From: Woeseiaceae bacterium
Lineage (GTDB): Bacteria; Pseudomonadota; Gammaproteobacteria; Steroidobacterales; Woeseiaceae
Direction: 5' to 3'
NCBI GenBank assembly: GCA_021773075.1
Contig: JAJFKT010000021.1
Coordinates: 52,974 to 116,973, forward strand
DNA length: 64,000 bases
Every line of letters starts with the position of its first letter. The stretch's first letter is position 1. The translations under genes and the position numbers were made by a program. Below the pieces are notes generated by a model. It saw nothing but the letters and a program-made list of their open reading frames with translations, had not been told where the DNA came from and did not search any database. This document shows positions 1 through 8,506 of this stretch, in pieces.

Positions 1-317
1 TTGGTAGTTACGGCATTTTGGTGCTCGAATCGGGATTGCACGTGAACGAGGTTCCAGCCAATGAATCCAAGTTCGATCGTATTCGTGCACGTGTCCAGGT
101 CGCCCCGGTGCCCGTCAACGGCTCCGCTCAGAACAGCAAAGTTAACAATGAGGCGACGAATATTCTCGATGGTGGCAGTGATCAAAAGGTCGTAGTTGTC
201 AGACGATATCGAGAGAACCCGTCGCCTTTAGTCCGTGATAGCGTCCGTAGCTGGCGGACGGGGAGGCTGGATCAAGTCCTCGGCGGCCATTTTGATGTCA
301 TAGGCATGGGTCGTTAA
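1..317. other. Left edge, no recognisable gene
   Basis: The plus strand has an open frame running in from the window edge to a stop at 315-317. Its translation has no motif I recognise, and the first usable start is a TTG at 18. It could be the tail of a gene that begins outside the window. It could equally be decayed DNA, because a degenerate LacI fragment follows directly. The minus strand shows short LacI-like peptide resemblance near 240-320 but in a shifted frame. No function is assigned. Confidence 0.2.
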
Positions 318-328
318 TCGATCCACGT

Positions 329-402
329 GGGTCCTGGCGGATCGTCGTCACCGGAGGACTGAAACACGTAGCGGAAGGAATGTCGTTGTACCCGACAACG
401 GA
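329..402 (-). pseudogene. LacI-family C-terminal fragment (degenerate duplicate)
   Basis: This 74-bp block matches the intact lacI-type gene at 1551-1624, in the same orientation, with about seven differences that are all transitions. Read on the minus strand it gives VVGYNDIPSATCFSPP followed by VTTIRQDP, against VVGYNDIPSAAYFSPS in the intact protein. That peptide is the conserved effector-domain segment of LacI/GalR regulators. No HTH, no start and no continuous frame surround it. It is best read as the remnant of a second LacI paralogue or of a partial duplication. Confidence 0.65.
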
Positions 403-428
403 AGCCACCATTGCGATGACGCCTCTCC

Positions 429-1280
429 TTATCCCCTCAATCCCCGACGTATTTCGTCAATCGCTTCTGCGTGTGCATCGAGAGTGACAGCGCTTTCGTT
501 ATGATCGGCGATGCCGAGTCGTAGCAGCAGAGGATATTGACTGGCATCCAGTGGTTCGCCCGATTCGCTGTGTTGCAGGATCAATCTTGCTGCCGAAAGC
601 ACTTCGGCTAAGGTCGCTGACTCTTTTAGTGGCGGATCCGAATCGAGTTGTGTCTCCATTGCATTTGCAAGCTCTTCCGACATTTCCCAGCTCTCTGCAA
701 TCGCTTTGCTGATAGTCGGGTGCCAATCCGTAAGAACCGATGCTAGATCGGCGTAATCGATATCTCCGTATTCCTGAGATTTCATGAAGATATACAGTCG
801 ACCGATCACGCTGAGCAGGCCTGTCAACAGCGCTTCGTCGGCGCTGAGTTTCGTATATTTTTTGGCTATCACATAACATCGTGCTGCAAGCTCAACACTT
901 TCCTGCCATATCTCCTTGAGCACAATTCGTGACTCTCCAGAGAGATTTTCGTGTCGCTCGACCTGGCGTAGCGCGAATGCAATGACTGAACTCTGGATGA
1001 GTTTATTGCCCATTCGAATCACCGCCTGGCGAACATCGGAGATTTCTGTAGTTGCGCGCATAGTGGCGGAATTGGAAAGCTGGAGAACGCGTGCTGCTAT
1101 GGCAGGATCGGAACTGATGAGACGAACGATTTCATCGATATCGACCTCTTCGCCTCTAAACGCTTTTTGAATGCGCACAGCTGAGTCTGGAAACATGGGT
1201 AATTCAAGGTCGCCTTTGTTCAGGTCTCCCGCAAGTTGTTGCACAAAACTGGCGGCGGTTTGCATTGCTTCTGCGGACAT
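429..1280 (-). CDS. HDOD domain protein
   Basis: The protein is 283 residues long. An HDOD domain covers roughly residues 20-220 and starts with LPMFPDSAVRIQKAF and DPAIAARVLQLSNSA, typical of this HD-related family that lacks catalytic metal residues. HDOD proteins act as cytoplasmic signalling or scaffold modules, often linked to chemotaxis, biofilm or c-di-GMP circuits; the target here is unknown. No second domain is visible. I chose the ATG at 1280 because GGGGAAGGG lies about five bases upstream; an in-frame start at 1328 would add 16 residues but has no ribosome binding site. It appears monocistronic. Confidence 0.85.
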   Translation of the reverse strand: MSAEAMQTAASFVQQLAGDLNKGDLELPMFPDSAVRIQKAFRGEEVDIDEIVRLISSDPAIAARVLQLSNSATMRATTEISDVRQAVIRMGNKLIQSSVIAFALRQVERHENLSGESRIVLKEIWQESVELAARCYVIAKKYTKLSADEALLTGLLSVIGRLYIFMKSQEYGDIDYADLASVLTDWHPTISKAIAESWEMSEELANAMETQLDSDPPLKESATLAEVLSAARLILQHSESGEPLDASQYPLLLRLGIADHNESAVTLDAHAEAIDEIRRGLRG

Positions 1281-1444
1281 AATCCCTTCCCCAAAAATTT
1301 TAGTTCCGAAATATTTAGTATCGGCCACTTCCTGTGAATATTTAGGGGAATGTACGAATTAGGTTTCGTGTCCACGGTTGCTGGTTCTCGCCCAACATCA
1401 GCCGGGAGGCGGCTCAAGACAGATCGCATCTGCCTCTGCCGAAC

Positions 1445-2455
1445 CTAGGTCTCCCGGACAATCAGCTCAGTTTTGATCGTTGCTGATTCTGGCGGAATTC
1501 CTTCCAGCATCCGCATGAGGTTTGAAACCAGGAGCTCGCCCGCCTGATACGGGTCCTGGCGGATTGTCGTCACCGAGGGGCTGAAGTACGCAGCGGAAGG
1601 AATGTCGTTGTACCCGACAACGGATATGTCTTCCGGAACTTTGAGTCCGTTATCGCGAAATGCCTTTATGAATGCCATAGCGGCAGTATCGTTATATGCG
1701 AATAGGGCGTCCGGTGGTTCGGCGATTGCTTTTAGATAATTACTCGCCGCATCAAATGCCGACTCGAAAGAAAAGTGGCTCAAAGCAATGTTATCAATCG
1801 TGACCTCTTTCTCACTGTCTTCGGTCGCTCTCTCAAGTCCCGCGCGGCGCAAAAATATTTCTCTGAAAGTAGTGTCGCCTGCAAACAGAAATCGGCTGCG
1901 GCCTTTTTTAAGAAAATACTCTCCCGCCAGTTGTCCGCCCATAAAGTTATCGCTGCCGATAACACAATACGGCGTCTTGTCAGTTCCGGCACCCCAGACA
2001 ACGATCGGCGCGCCGTGTTGAGCAAACTCACCGAGCATCGATTCTCGATGACCCTGACCGAGGACGATAAAACCATCCGCTACTTTGGATGACAAGATCT
2101 GTCGAAACGCATCGGTGTCATTGTGAATTGGCGCACACAGCAGCAAGTCTTGATTTGCCTCGCCCAGCGCCTCTGAAACGCCGGCCAGCAAGTCGAAAAT
2201 GAATGGGTCGGAGATGTGGTTTTTCTTATGCGATAGAAAGTCGAGCGATACGGCAATCGTGTTAATTCTTTTGTTGCGCAGGTTCTGCGCGTTTCGATTT
2301 ACCGAGTAGCCGTGTGTTTTTGCCACAGCGAGAACATGTTGTTTGGTCGCCGGGTTCACGAGAGGACTGTCGCTCAGAGCGCGAGAAACCGTCGGCTTTG
2401 ACACCTTGGCCAGTCTGGCGATTTCGTCCATTGTAATCGCTGGTTTAACGGGCAT
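1445..2455 (-). CDS. LacI/GalR-family transcriptional regulator
   Basis: The protein is 336 residues, usual for the family. The N-terminal HTH reads TMDEIARLAKVSKPTVSRAL at about residues 8-27, followed by a hinge and a periplasmic-binding-protein-like sensor domain ending with VVGYNDIPSAAYF and VTTIRQDP. It is divergent from a TonB receptor, MFS permease and two glycosidase-type genes, so it most likely represses that sugar locus and is released by a sugar. Twin palindromes lie in the shared 270-bp intergenic region. The start at 2455 puts the HTH at the N-terminus; a start at 2506 would add 17 residues. Confidence 0.9.
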   Translation of the reverse strand: MPVKPAITMDEIARLAKVSKPTVSRALSDSPLVNPATKQHVLAVAKTHGYSVNRNAQNLRNKRINTIAVSLDFLSHKKNHISDPFIFDLLAGVSEALGEANQDLLLCAPIHNDTDAFRQILSSKVADGFIVLGQGHRESMLGEFAQHGAPIVVWGAGTDKTPYCVIGSDNFMGGQLAGEYFLKKGRSRFLFAGDTTFREIFLRRAGLERATEDSEKEVTIDNIALSHFSFESAFDAASNYLKAIAEPPDALFAYNDTAAMAFIKAFRDNGLKVPEDISVVGYNDIPSAAYFSPSVTTIRQDPYQAGELLVSNLMRMLEGIPPESATIKTELIVRET

Positions 2456-2597
2456 GGCGGTTCTGTACCCCAATTTATTGTTGTAAAAACGCGATGAGTC
2501 TAACACTTAGAGCCACAACGAATCGCGTACTGGGAATTCTGTAGCGTAGTTTCGCAGCCTGACGAGCGCCCGAGACTGAGAGCATAACAGACACAAG

Positions 2598-2634
2598 TGA
2601 AATGCATTTCAGAAAAATCTTGAAATGCATTTCA
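2598..2634. promoter_or_regulatory. Twin LacI-type operator
   Basis: The perfect 14-bp palindrome TGAAATGCATTTCA occurs twice, at 2598-2611 and 2621-2634, with centres 23 bp apart, or roughly two helical turns. It lies between the divergent LacI-type regulator and the TonB receptor gene. The second copy covers the -35 element of the receptor promoter, which fits repression. Assignment to the neighbouring LacI protein is inferred from position and symmetry. Confidence 0.8.
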
Positions 2635-2648
2635 TCTCGGCGTAGGGT
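2620..2648 (+). promoter_or_regulatory. Promoter of the sugar-utilisation operon
   Basis: A -35 of TTGAAA (2620-2625) is separated by 17 bp from a -10 of TAGGGT (2643-2648). It points to the TonB receptor gene about 75 bp downstream. The -35 overlaps the second operator palindrome. Confidence 0.55.
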
Positions 2649-2724
2649 AATACGCAGTAACTGATTTGTGGTGTAAATACCACAGATCAATAATCCAGCG
2701 AGATCAATCCAAGTCGGGGGATCG

Positions 2725-5010
2725 ATGATGAAATTACTTAGCAACAAATTCCAAGTGGCCGCACTAACGGTCAGAAGCGCAGCATGGATCGCGATGATCG
2801 CGCTGCTTCCAATGTCGACTCTTCATGCGCAGGCGACCGACGATGACGAGGTGATCGAAGAGATCATCACAATTGGTACGGCTGGTGGCGCAGGTATCGA
2901 AAAACGAGACGTGTCGTTCGCGGTTAGCTTCATGAATGACGCCGACATCGAGAAATTTGCACCTAAAAGTACAGCAGATCTTCTCAAAGCCATTCCCGGC
3001 GTATGGGTTGAAAGCTCTGGTGGTGTTGGCGGCGCAAACATCGATGTCCGCGGTCTGCCCGGTGGCGGCGACGCGCCGTTTGTCACTCTGACACTAAACG
3101 GAGCACCGCTTTACGGGACGGAGTCTTTGTCTTTCTTCGAGCAGTCCACCATTTTTAGGGTCGACGAAACAATAGCCAGTACCGAGGGATTGCGCGGTGG
3201 TCCCGGTGCCGTATTCGGAAAAGGTGAGCCTGGTCTTACTGTGAATTTCAACCTGAAACGCGGCCATGAAGACACCGAGGGTCGAGTCAAATACACAACC
3301 TCCGATTACGAACTACAGCGCTTTGATGGCGTGTTGAGCGGTCAACTTGCCGAGGATCTGTATTACATGATTGGTGGCTACGTTCAGTCATCCCCGGGTA
3401 TTCGCGATGCGCAATTTACCTCTGAGGAAGGCCATCAGTTCACCATCAATCTGACGAAAGAATTCGACAACGGCGAAATTAGTGTGTTTTCGCGAATCAC
3501 CGATGACCATGGCCAGTGGTATCTGCCACAGTGTCTAAATTGCGGTCATGATGACGGCAACTTCTCTCAGCTAGGCAATGCCACGCGTCAGCAGGAGCTC
3601 CAAATCAGCGCCAGCGGTGATACGCAGGTTTTCGACTTCGCCGATGGACGCGGTTGGGATGGCAGTGTGACAGGTGCAAACATCGAATTCGATTTCGCTG
3701 ACGGCTGGGTATTTCGTGACAATGTAGGCTTGACCACTGGCGACGCCAACACCTTTGGATTTGTGCCTTCGGGTACCGCTGTTTCCGCTGCCGCATTAAG
3801 CGCAGTCATCGGCGGCCCGGTGACGACTGCTGGTGGTTCGACACTGGGCAACGGCGATTTCGTTCAGACATACGGCCACTGGGTAGTGCTCAAGGATCTG
3901 CGTTCATTCTCGAACGACATCAGCATCAACAAGGAATTCGACGGCGGCCACGATGTGACCTTCGGAATTTATCAGTCGAGCTTCTCCTCCGATGACTTCT
4001 GGTCCCTGGGTAATCCAGTTCCCGTGCACAACATCGCTAACGGCGACTTTCTTGATTCGGCCATAACGCCCGCAGATATCGCGGCGGCTGGCGGTGATGC
4101 AGGGTTCAGGTTCGGTCTGGCTTCCGCCGGTGACGCCCGTACTACGGCCTTCTATATTGCCGATTCGTGGCAGGTAAACGATTCATTCCGTATTGATGCC
4201 GGTATTCGACAAGAAGAAATCGAGATCGACTACGTTTTGGATACCGGCCCCGGCTTTCCGGATGGTACCCGAGATCTGAACACCAGTTTGGACGACGATC
4301 AGACCGCTTACACCGTTGGTGTGAACTGGGACTTCAATGACGAACTCGGCTTCTTCGGTCGTTATGCAAAAGGTTATCTGTTTCCGCATTTCGACAACGT
4401 TCGCGAAGGCCAGCTGGAAGTCAACGATGTCGATCAGACCGAATTTGGCGTGAAGTACTCGACAGATTACTACGACGTATTTGCGACCGCTTTCTACAAC
4501 ACCAACGATTCGTTCGATAGTGTGGTTGGTGGCAACGTTGCGGCGTCCGCGTTCGAAACCGAGGCGATCGGCGTCGAGATAGACGCAACCGCAACGTTTG
4601 GCTTGTTAGACATCGGCGTAAGCGGCGTATTTCAAGACACCGAGATCACCAATTCGTCAAATGCTACTGATATTGGTAATACAGTTTTGCGGCAGCCCGA
4701 TTTTCAATTTCGCATTTCACCCAGCATTGACTTTGAAGTCGGCGATTTCATAGGCACAGTGTATGGTGCAATCACTCTGGTTGATGATCGCTTCAGCGGC
4801 AATTCCAATACGGTCGTTCTTCCGAGCTATGAGAAAGTCGATATTGGTATCCTGTTATCGTCAGATTCCGGTTTCTTCGTGCAACTGCATGCGGATAACA
4901 TTGGTGACTCTGACGGCATAACCGAAGGTGACCCACGTAGCCCGACTTCTCCCAATGGACGTCCAATATTAGGCAGTTCGGTTAGGTTTAGCGTTGGATA
5001 CGATTTCTGA
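2725..5010 (+). CDS. TonB-dependent outer-membrane receptor (sugar locus)
   Basis: The protein is 761 residues. A signal peptide of about 36 residues ends near STLHAQA. It is followed by a TonB-box-like EEIITIGT, a plug domain (about 55-165, with LLKAIPGVWVESSGG and LRGGPGAVFGKGEPG) and a 22-strand-type barrel ending in the aromatic VGYDF. It should import an oligosaccharide across the outer membrane using TonB energy. It is the first gene of the operon controlled by the LacI-type regulator and is followed by a permease and two glycosidase-type proteins, which supports a glucan or disaccharide substrate. A second ATG lies one codon downstream at 2728. Confidence 0.92.
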   Translation: MMKLLSNKFQVAALTVRSAAWIAMIALLPMSTLHAQATDDDEVIEEIITIGTAGGAGIEKRDVSFAVSFMNDADIEKFAPKSTADLLKAIPGVWVESSGGVGGANIDVRGLPGGGDAPFVTLTLNGAPLYGTESLSFFEQSTIFRVDETIASTEGLRGGPGAVFGKGEPGLTVNFNLKRGHEDTEGRVKYTTSDYELQRFDGVLSGQLAEDLYYMIGGYVQSSPGIRDAQFTSEEGHQFTINLTKEFDNGEISVFSRITDDHGQWYLPQCLNCGHDDGNFSQLGNATRQQELQISASGDTQVFDFADGRGWDGSVTGANIEFDFADGWVFRDNVGLTTGDANTFGFVPSGTAVSAAALSAVIGGPVTTAGGSTLGNGDFVQTYGHWVVLKDLRSFSNDISINKEFDGGHDVTFGIYQSSFSSDDFWSLGNPVPVHNIANGDFLDSAITPADIAAAGGDAGFRFGLASAGDARTTAFYIADSWQVNDSFRIDAGIRQEEIEIDYVLDTGPGFPDGTRDLNTSLDDDQTAYTVGVNWDFNDELGFFGRYAKGYLFPHFDNVREGQLEVNDVDQTEFGVKYSTDYYDVFATAFYNTNDSFDSVVGGNVAASAFETEAIGVEIDATATFGLLDIGVSGVFQDTEITNSSNATDIGNTVLRQPDFQFRISPSIDFEVGDFIGTVYGAITLVDDRFSGNSNTVVLPSYEKVDIGILLSSDSGFFVQLHADNIGDSDGITEGDPRSPTSPNGRPILGSSVRFSVGYDF

Positions 5011-5041
5011 TTAGCTGAAGGCGTCAGTGCAGTGCCCTTCG

Positions 5042-5077
5042 GACCGGGCAGACCTCGATTGATTTGTCTGCCCGGTC
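5042..5077 (+). repeat. Intercistronic hairpin
   Basis: A perfect 12-bp inverted repeat (GACCGGGCAGAC and its complement) has a 12-base loop and sits between the TonB receptor and MFS genes. No T-run follows. It looks more like an mRNA stabilising or processing hairpin, allowing higher receptor than permease expression, than a rho-independent terminator. Confidence 0.55.
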
Positions 5078-5124
5078 TGAACTATAAGAACTAGAATTCA
5101 AAATTGCCGCGCTGGGGTCCGCCT

Positions 5125-6399
5125 ATGAAACACCTGCCCATCAAGATATCGCTGTTCATCAACTACTTCGTATTCGCGATCCTGTTAAACAGTGTCGGTA
5201 CCGTGATCCTGCAGGTGCAAAACAGTTATGGAGTGACCGAGTCATCGGCCGCGATACTCGAGGCGTACAAAGACTTATCCATAGCCCTAACCTCGTTCCT
5301 GATTGCATCTTTCATCGTCCGGGTCGGCTTCAAACGAACGATGCTGGCTGCGCTCGCATTCATCGGCATCGCTTGCCTGGCGATGCCGCAGTTACCGGCA
5401 TACTGGATGACCAAACTGTTGTTTGCGGTGACCGGCGTTGGTTTTGCTCTGGTCAAAGTGTCCTGCTACGCAACGCTCGGCCTTGTCACCAAAAACAGCA
5501 AGGAACACGTCAGCATAATGAACTTCCTCGAGTCGTTCTTCATGGTGGGCGTGCTGTCAGGCTATTTCATCTTCAGTGCGTTTGTTGATGATTCGAACCC
5601 ACAGTCGACAAGCTGGCTAGCCGTGTATTACGTACTGGCCGTGCTGTCCTTTCTAGCGTTTGCGCTGTTAATGTTCGCGAAACTCGACGAGTCCGCCGCG
5701 AAAAGCTCTACGCCAAAACCGTTGGCGCAGGAATTCATGGATATGATTTTGCTGTGCATCAAACCACTGATCTTGATCTTTGTCGTCAGCGCTTTCCTGT
5801 ACGTTCTCATCGAACAGAGCATCATGTCGTGGTTGCCGACGTTCAACAGCCGCATTCTCAACCTGTCCACTTCTCTGAGTATTCAAATGGCCAGCATTCT
5901 CGCGGCCGCGACAGCTTTGGGCCGTTTCACTGCCGGATTCGTGCTGCAGAAATTCGACTGGTTCCGCGTATTGACGATCGGTCTCCTGGCCGCGGCTTTG
6001 CTCGTGGTTATTGCGTTGCCGATGGCTGAGTCTGTGAGTGGCGAGCTGGTCACAACCTGGGGCGCGGCGCCATTCGCGGCCTTCTTCTTTCCACTGATAG
6101 GCTTTTGCATCGCCCCGGTCTACCCGGCTATCAATTCGGTCATCCTGTCCGCGCTGCCGACGCATCAGCACGGCTCCATGGCCGGATTGATCGTGGTTTT
6201 TTCGGCATTGGGGGGTACGACCGGATCGATCATCACTGGCAACCTGTTTCAGGCATTCGGTGGCACAACGGCATTCTACTTTTCGTTGTTGCCAATAGCG
6301 CTCATTCTGGTGTCTCTGTACGTTTTCAAACGATCCGTACAACGACACGACGCTGAGAACGAAAGCCAGGGACTGACCCAAACCGGGGGCCAACTTTGA
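5125..6399 (+). CDS. MFS transporter, probable sugar permease
   Basis: The protein is 424 residues with about 12 membrane segments and major-facilitator architecture, including VGFKRTMLAALAFIG after the second helix and a central loop near residue 200. It resembles the FHS/TsgA-like sugar permeases more than the drug exporters. It should carry the sugar released in the periplasm across the inner membrane. The ATG at 5125 is preferred over an upstream TTG at 5104 because GGGG lies about ten bases before it and the hydrophobic start follows directly. Its stop overlaps the next start (TTGA), so the two are translationally coupled. Confidence 0.82.
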   Translation: MKHLPIKISLFINYFVFAILLNSVGTVILQVQNSYGVTESSAAILEAYKDLSIALTSFLIASFIVRVGFKRTMLAALAFIGIACLAMPQLPAYWMTKLLFAVTGVGFALVKVSCYATLGLVTKNSKEHVSIMNFLESFFMVGVLSGYFIFSAFVDDSNPQSTSWLAVYYVLAVLSFLAFALLMFAKLDESAAKSSTPKPLAQEFMDMILLCIKPLILIFVVSAFLYVLIEQSIMSWLPTFNSRILNLSTSLSIQMASILAAATALGRFTAGFVLQKFDWFRVLTIGLLAAALLVVIALPMAESVSGELVTTWGAAPFAAFFFPLIGFCIAPVYPAINSVILSALPTHQHGSMAGLIVVFSALGGTTGSIITGNLFQAFGGTTAFYFSLLPIALILVSLYVFKRSVQRHDAENESQGLTQTGGQL

Positions 6400-8501
6400 A
6401 AGTCCAGCCTGAAAGTCAAACGGAACTCGATCTATGGCTAAAGAGCCGTTCCATGCTCCTGCAGCATGATTCCCTGGTTAGCTCCTACGCCGGACAGTCG
6501 GGGCAGTGGCAGCATGCCTATGGCTTGTCCCGGCCGGCAGACTTTCTTACGCAAGGTTCCGTCTGGTTCGCCGCCTATCCCGACTCACTAGTAGGTGAAG
6601 CGGGCGCAAAGGCGTTGGATATTCTCGCATCGCGGCAATTGAATAAACTGCTCTCGGACATCGGTGTTGAGGCTGTCCACACCGGTCCGATGAAGCGCTC
6701 GGGTAGCATTTCGGGGAAAAAGTACGGGCCAAGTATCGATGGCCACTTTGACCGCATTGAAAGCGTGGTCGATCCCGAATACGGCAGTGAAGCTGAATAC
6801 AAAACATTTGTGAGTGTTGCATCGAAGCACGGCATCGACGTAATTGGCGATCTCGTGCCCGGCCACACAGGCAAAGGCCCCGACTTTCGACTGGCAGAAC
6901 GCTTCGAACCCGGATTTCCCGGGCTCTACACCATGATCGACATTCGTGCTGAGGACTGGCCTGTTCTTCCCGCGGTGCCCTCCGGGCAGGACAGTGTAAA
7001 TCTTTCACAGTCAGTCATTCACGCACTCAAGGATTGTGGGTACGATCTTATCGGACCTCTGGACGCGGAGGTATTTACAAGGCCAGGAATCAAGGAAAGT
7101 AGTTGGAGTGCTACTGATGTCGTCCGCGGCGTAGACGGGAAAGACCGACGTTGGGTCTATTTGCACATTTTTAAGGAAGGCCAACCGTCACTCAACTGGT
7201 CTGACCCGAGTTTTGCAGCTCACCGATTGATCACAGCAGATATGCTACATTCTCTAAAGGTCTTGGGTACCAGCGGACTGCGCTTGGACGCAACCATGTT
7301 TCTTGGAATTGAATCCGGATCCAAGACGGAAAAAGGTTGGCTGGCAGGGCATCCGCTATCAACCCAGGTAACCGATCTCCTCGGTATGATGGCTCGTAAG
7401 TTTGGTGGCTTTAGTTTTCAGGAACTCAATACTGATCTAAAGACCATTCAGCGATCGTTGCGATCCGGGCCGGATTTCAACTACGACTTCAGCACTCGCC
7501 CCGGATACCTTTATGCGTTGGTCGTGGGAGACGGCGGGCCTTTGAGGTTGATGTTACGTCAAATGCTGTCCCATGAGGTACAGCCGACGCGGCTAGTTCA
7601 CGGGTTGCAAAACCATGACGAACTAATGCTGGAAACTACTCATCTGAGTGTTTTTGGCAACGAGATGTTCGAGTGGGAAGGAAGTCGGGAACGGGGCGAT
7701 AGCCTATTCGAACACATTCATGAGAAAGTCATCTCGGCCACGACAGGAGAACATGCGCCTTATAACAAGGTGTTCGCGATGAGTCCGGGGGTTTGTTCCA
7801 CGCTACCTGGGTTGATAGCGGCTAGCCTTGGCATTCAGGATATCACCCGGATCACACTCGAGCAGAATGAGAAAATTAAGCAAATTCATTTAATGGCAGC
7901 TGCGTTTAACGCGTTGCAAGGTGGCGTATTTCTGCTTTCGGGCTGGGATCTCGTAGGAGCTTTGCCAATCCCGACAGAATCGGTGGAGAACTTTATTGCG
8001 GACAACGATCACCGATGGATCAATCGTGGCGGATACGACTTGCTGGGAACTGGCGACGGAGTGGGTTTTTCTATCCACGGGCTTCCGAAGGCGCGATCAC
8101 TATACGGTGATTTGGAAGCTCAACTGAAAGACCAGGGTTCCTTTGCTTCACGCCTCAAGGCCATGCTCGTCCTTCGCAAGTCGCTCGGAATTGCTGAAAG
8201 CGAATTAGTGTCTGTGCCTGAAGTCACGGAACCAGGTGTTGTGATTTTGATAAATAGACTTTCCGAATCGGACGGCAAGCCTCAGTGTTGGCAAATCACC
8301 GCCTTAAATTTCGGCAAGGTCAGCGTTGCGCAAAGCGTTACATACGCCGGGTGGACGGGTGACGCAAAAGTGCTGTGGAGCAATCTGCAGGGCACAGTTG
8401 CAGACGATGTTGCCCTCGACAATGAGTCGTTCACGATTTGTTTGCAAGCAATGGAGGCACAACTCATCGTCGTTAAACAGGAGCCACGCGAACTGGAATA
8501 G
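6396..8501 (+). CDS. GH13-family alpha-glucan/trehalose-type enzyme
   Basis: The protein is 701 residues. All four GH13 regions are visible: DLVPGHTG (region I, about 152-159), GLRLDAT (region II, nucleophile D298), FQEL (region III, acid/base E343) and QNHDE (region IV, D408). Family members hydrolyse or transfer alpha-glucosyl units; the subfamily cannot be fixed by eye, but trehalose-synthase-like or sucrose/maltose-active forms are candidates. No signal peptide is seen, so it is cytoplasmic and acts after the permease. The TTG start overlaps the permease stop and has GGGGG seven bases upstream. Confidence 0.85.
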   Translation: MKVQPESQTELDLWLKSRSMLLQHDSLVSSYAGQSGQWQHAYGLSRPADFLTQGSVWFAAYPDSLVGEAGAKALDILASRQLNKLLSDIGVEAVHTGPMKRSGSISGKKYGPSIDGHFDRIESVVDPEYGSEAEYKTFVSVASKHGIDVIGDLVPGHTGKGPDFRLAERFEPGFPGLYTMIDIRAEDWPVLPAVPSGQDSVNLSQSVIHALKDCGYDLIGPLDAEVFTRPGIKESSWSATDVVRGVDGKDRRWVYLHIFKEGQPSLNWSDPSFAAHRLITADMLHSLKVLGTSGLRLDATMFLGIESGSKTEKGWLAGHPLSTQVTDLLGMMARKFGGFSFQELNTDLKTIQRSLRSGPDFNYDFSTRPGYLYALVVGDGGPLRLMLRQMLSHEVQPTRLVHGLQNHDELMLETTHLSVFGNEMFEWEGSRERGDSLFEHIHEKVISATTGEHAPYNKVFAMSPGVCSTLPGLIAASLGIQDITRITLEQNEKIKQIHLMAAAFNALQGGVFLLSGWDLVGALPIPTESVENFIADNDHRWINRGGYDLLGTGDGVGFSIHGLPKARSLYGDLEAQLKDQGSFASRLKAMLVLRKSLGIAESELVSVPEVTEPGVVILINRLSESDGKPQCWQITALNFGKVSVAQSVTYAGWTGDAKVLWSNLQGTVADDVALDNESFTICLQAMEAQLIVVKQEPRELE

Positions 8502-8506
8502 ATATC

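Noticed and set aside
5668..6393. A 241-codon minus-strand open frame opposite the MFS gene
   Set aside because: It is rich in Gln, Arg and Glu, as expected from the complement of a membrane protein gene, and shows no family.
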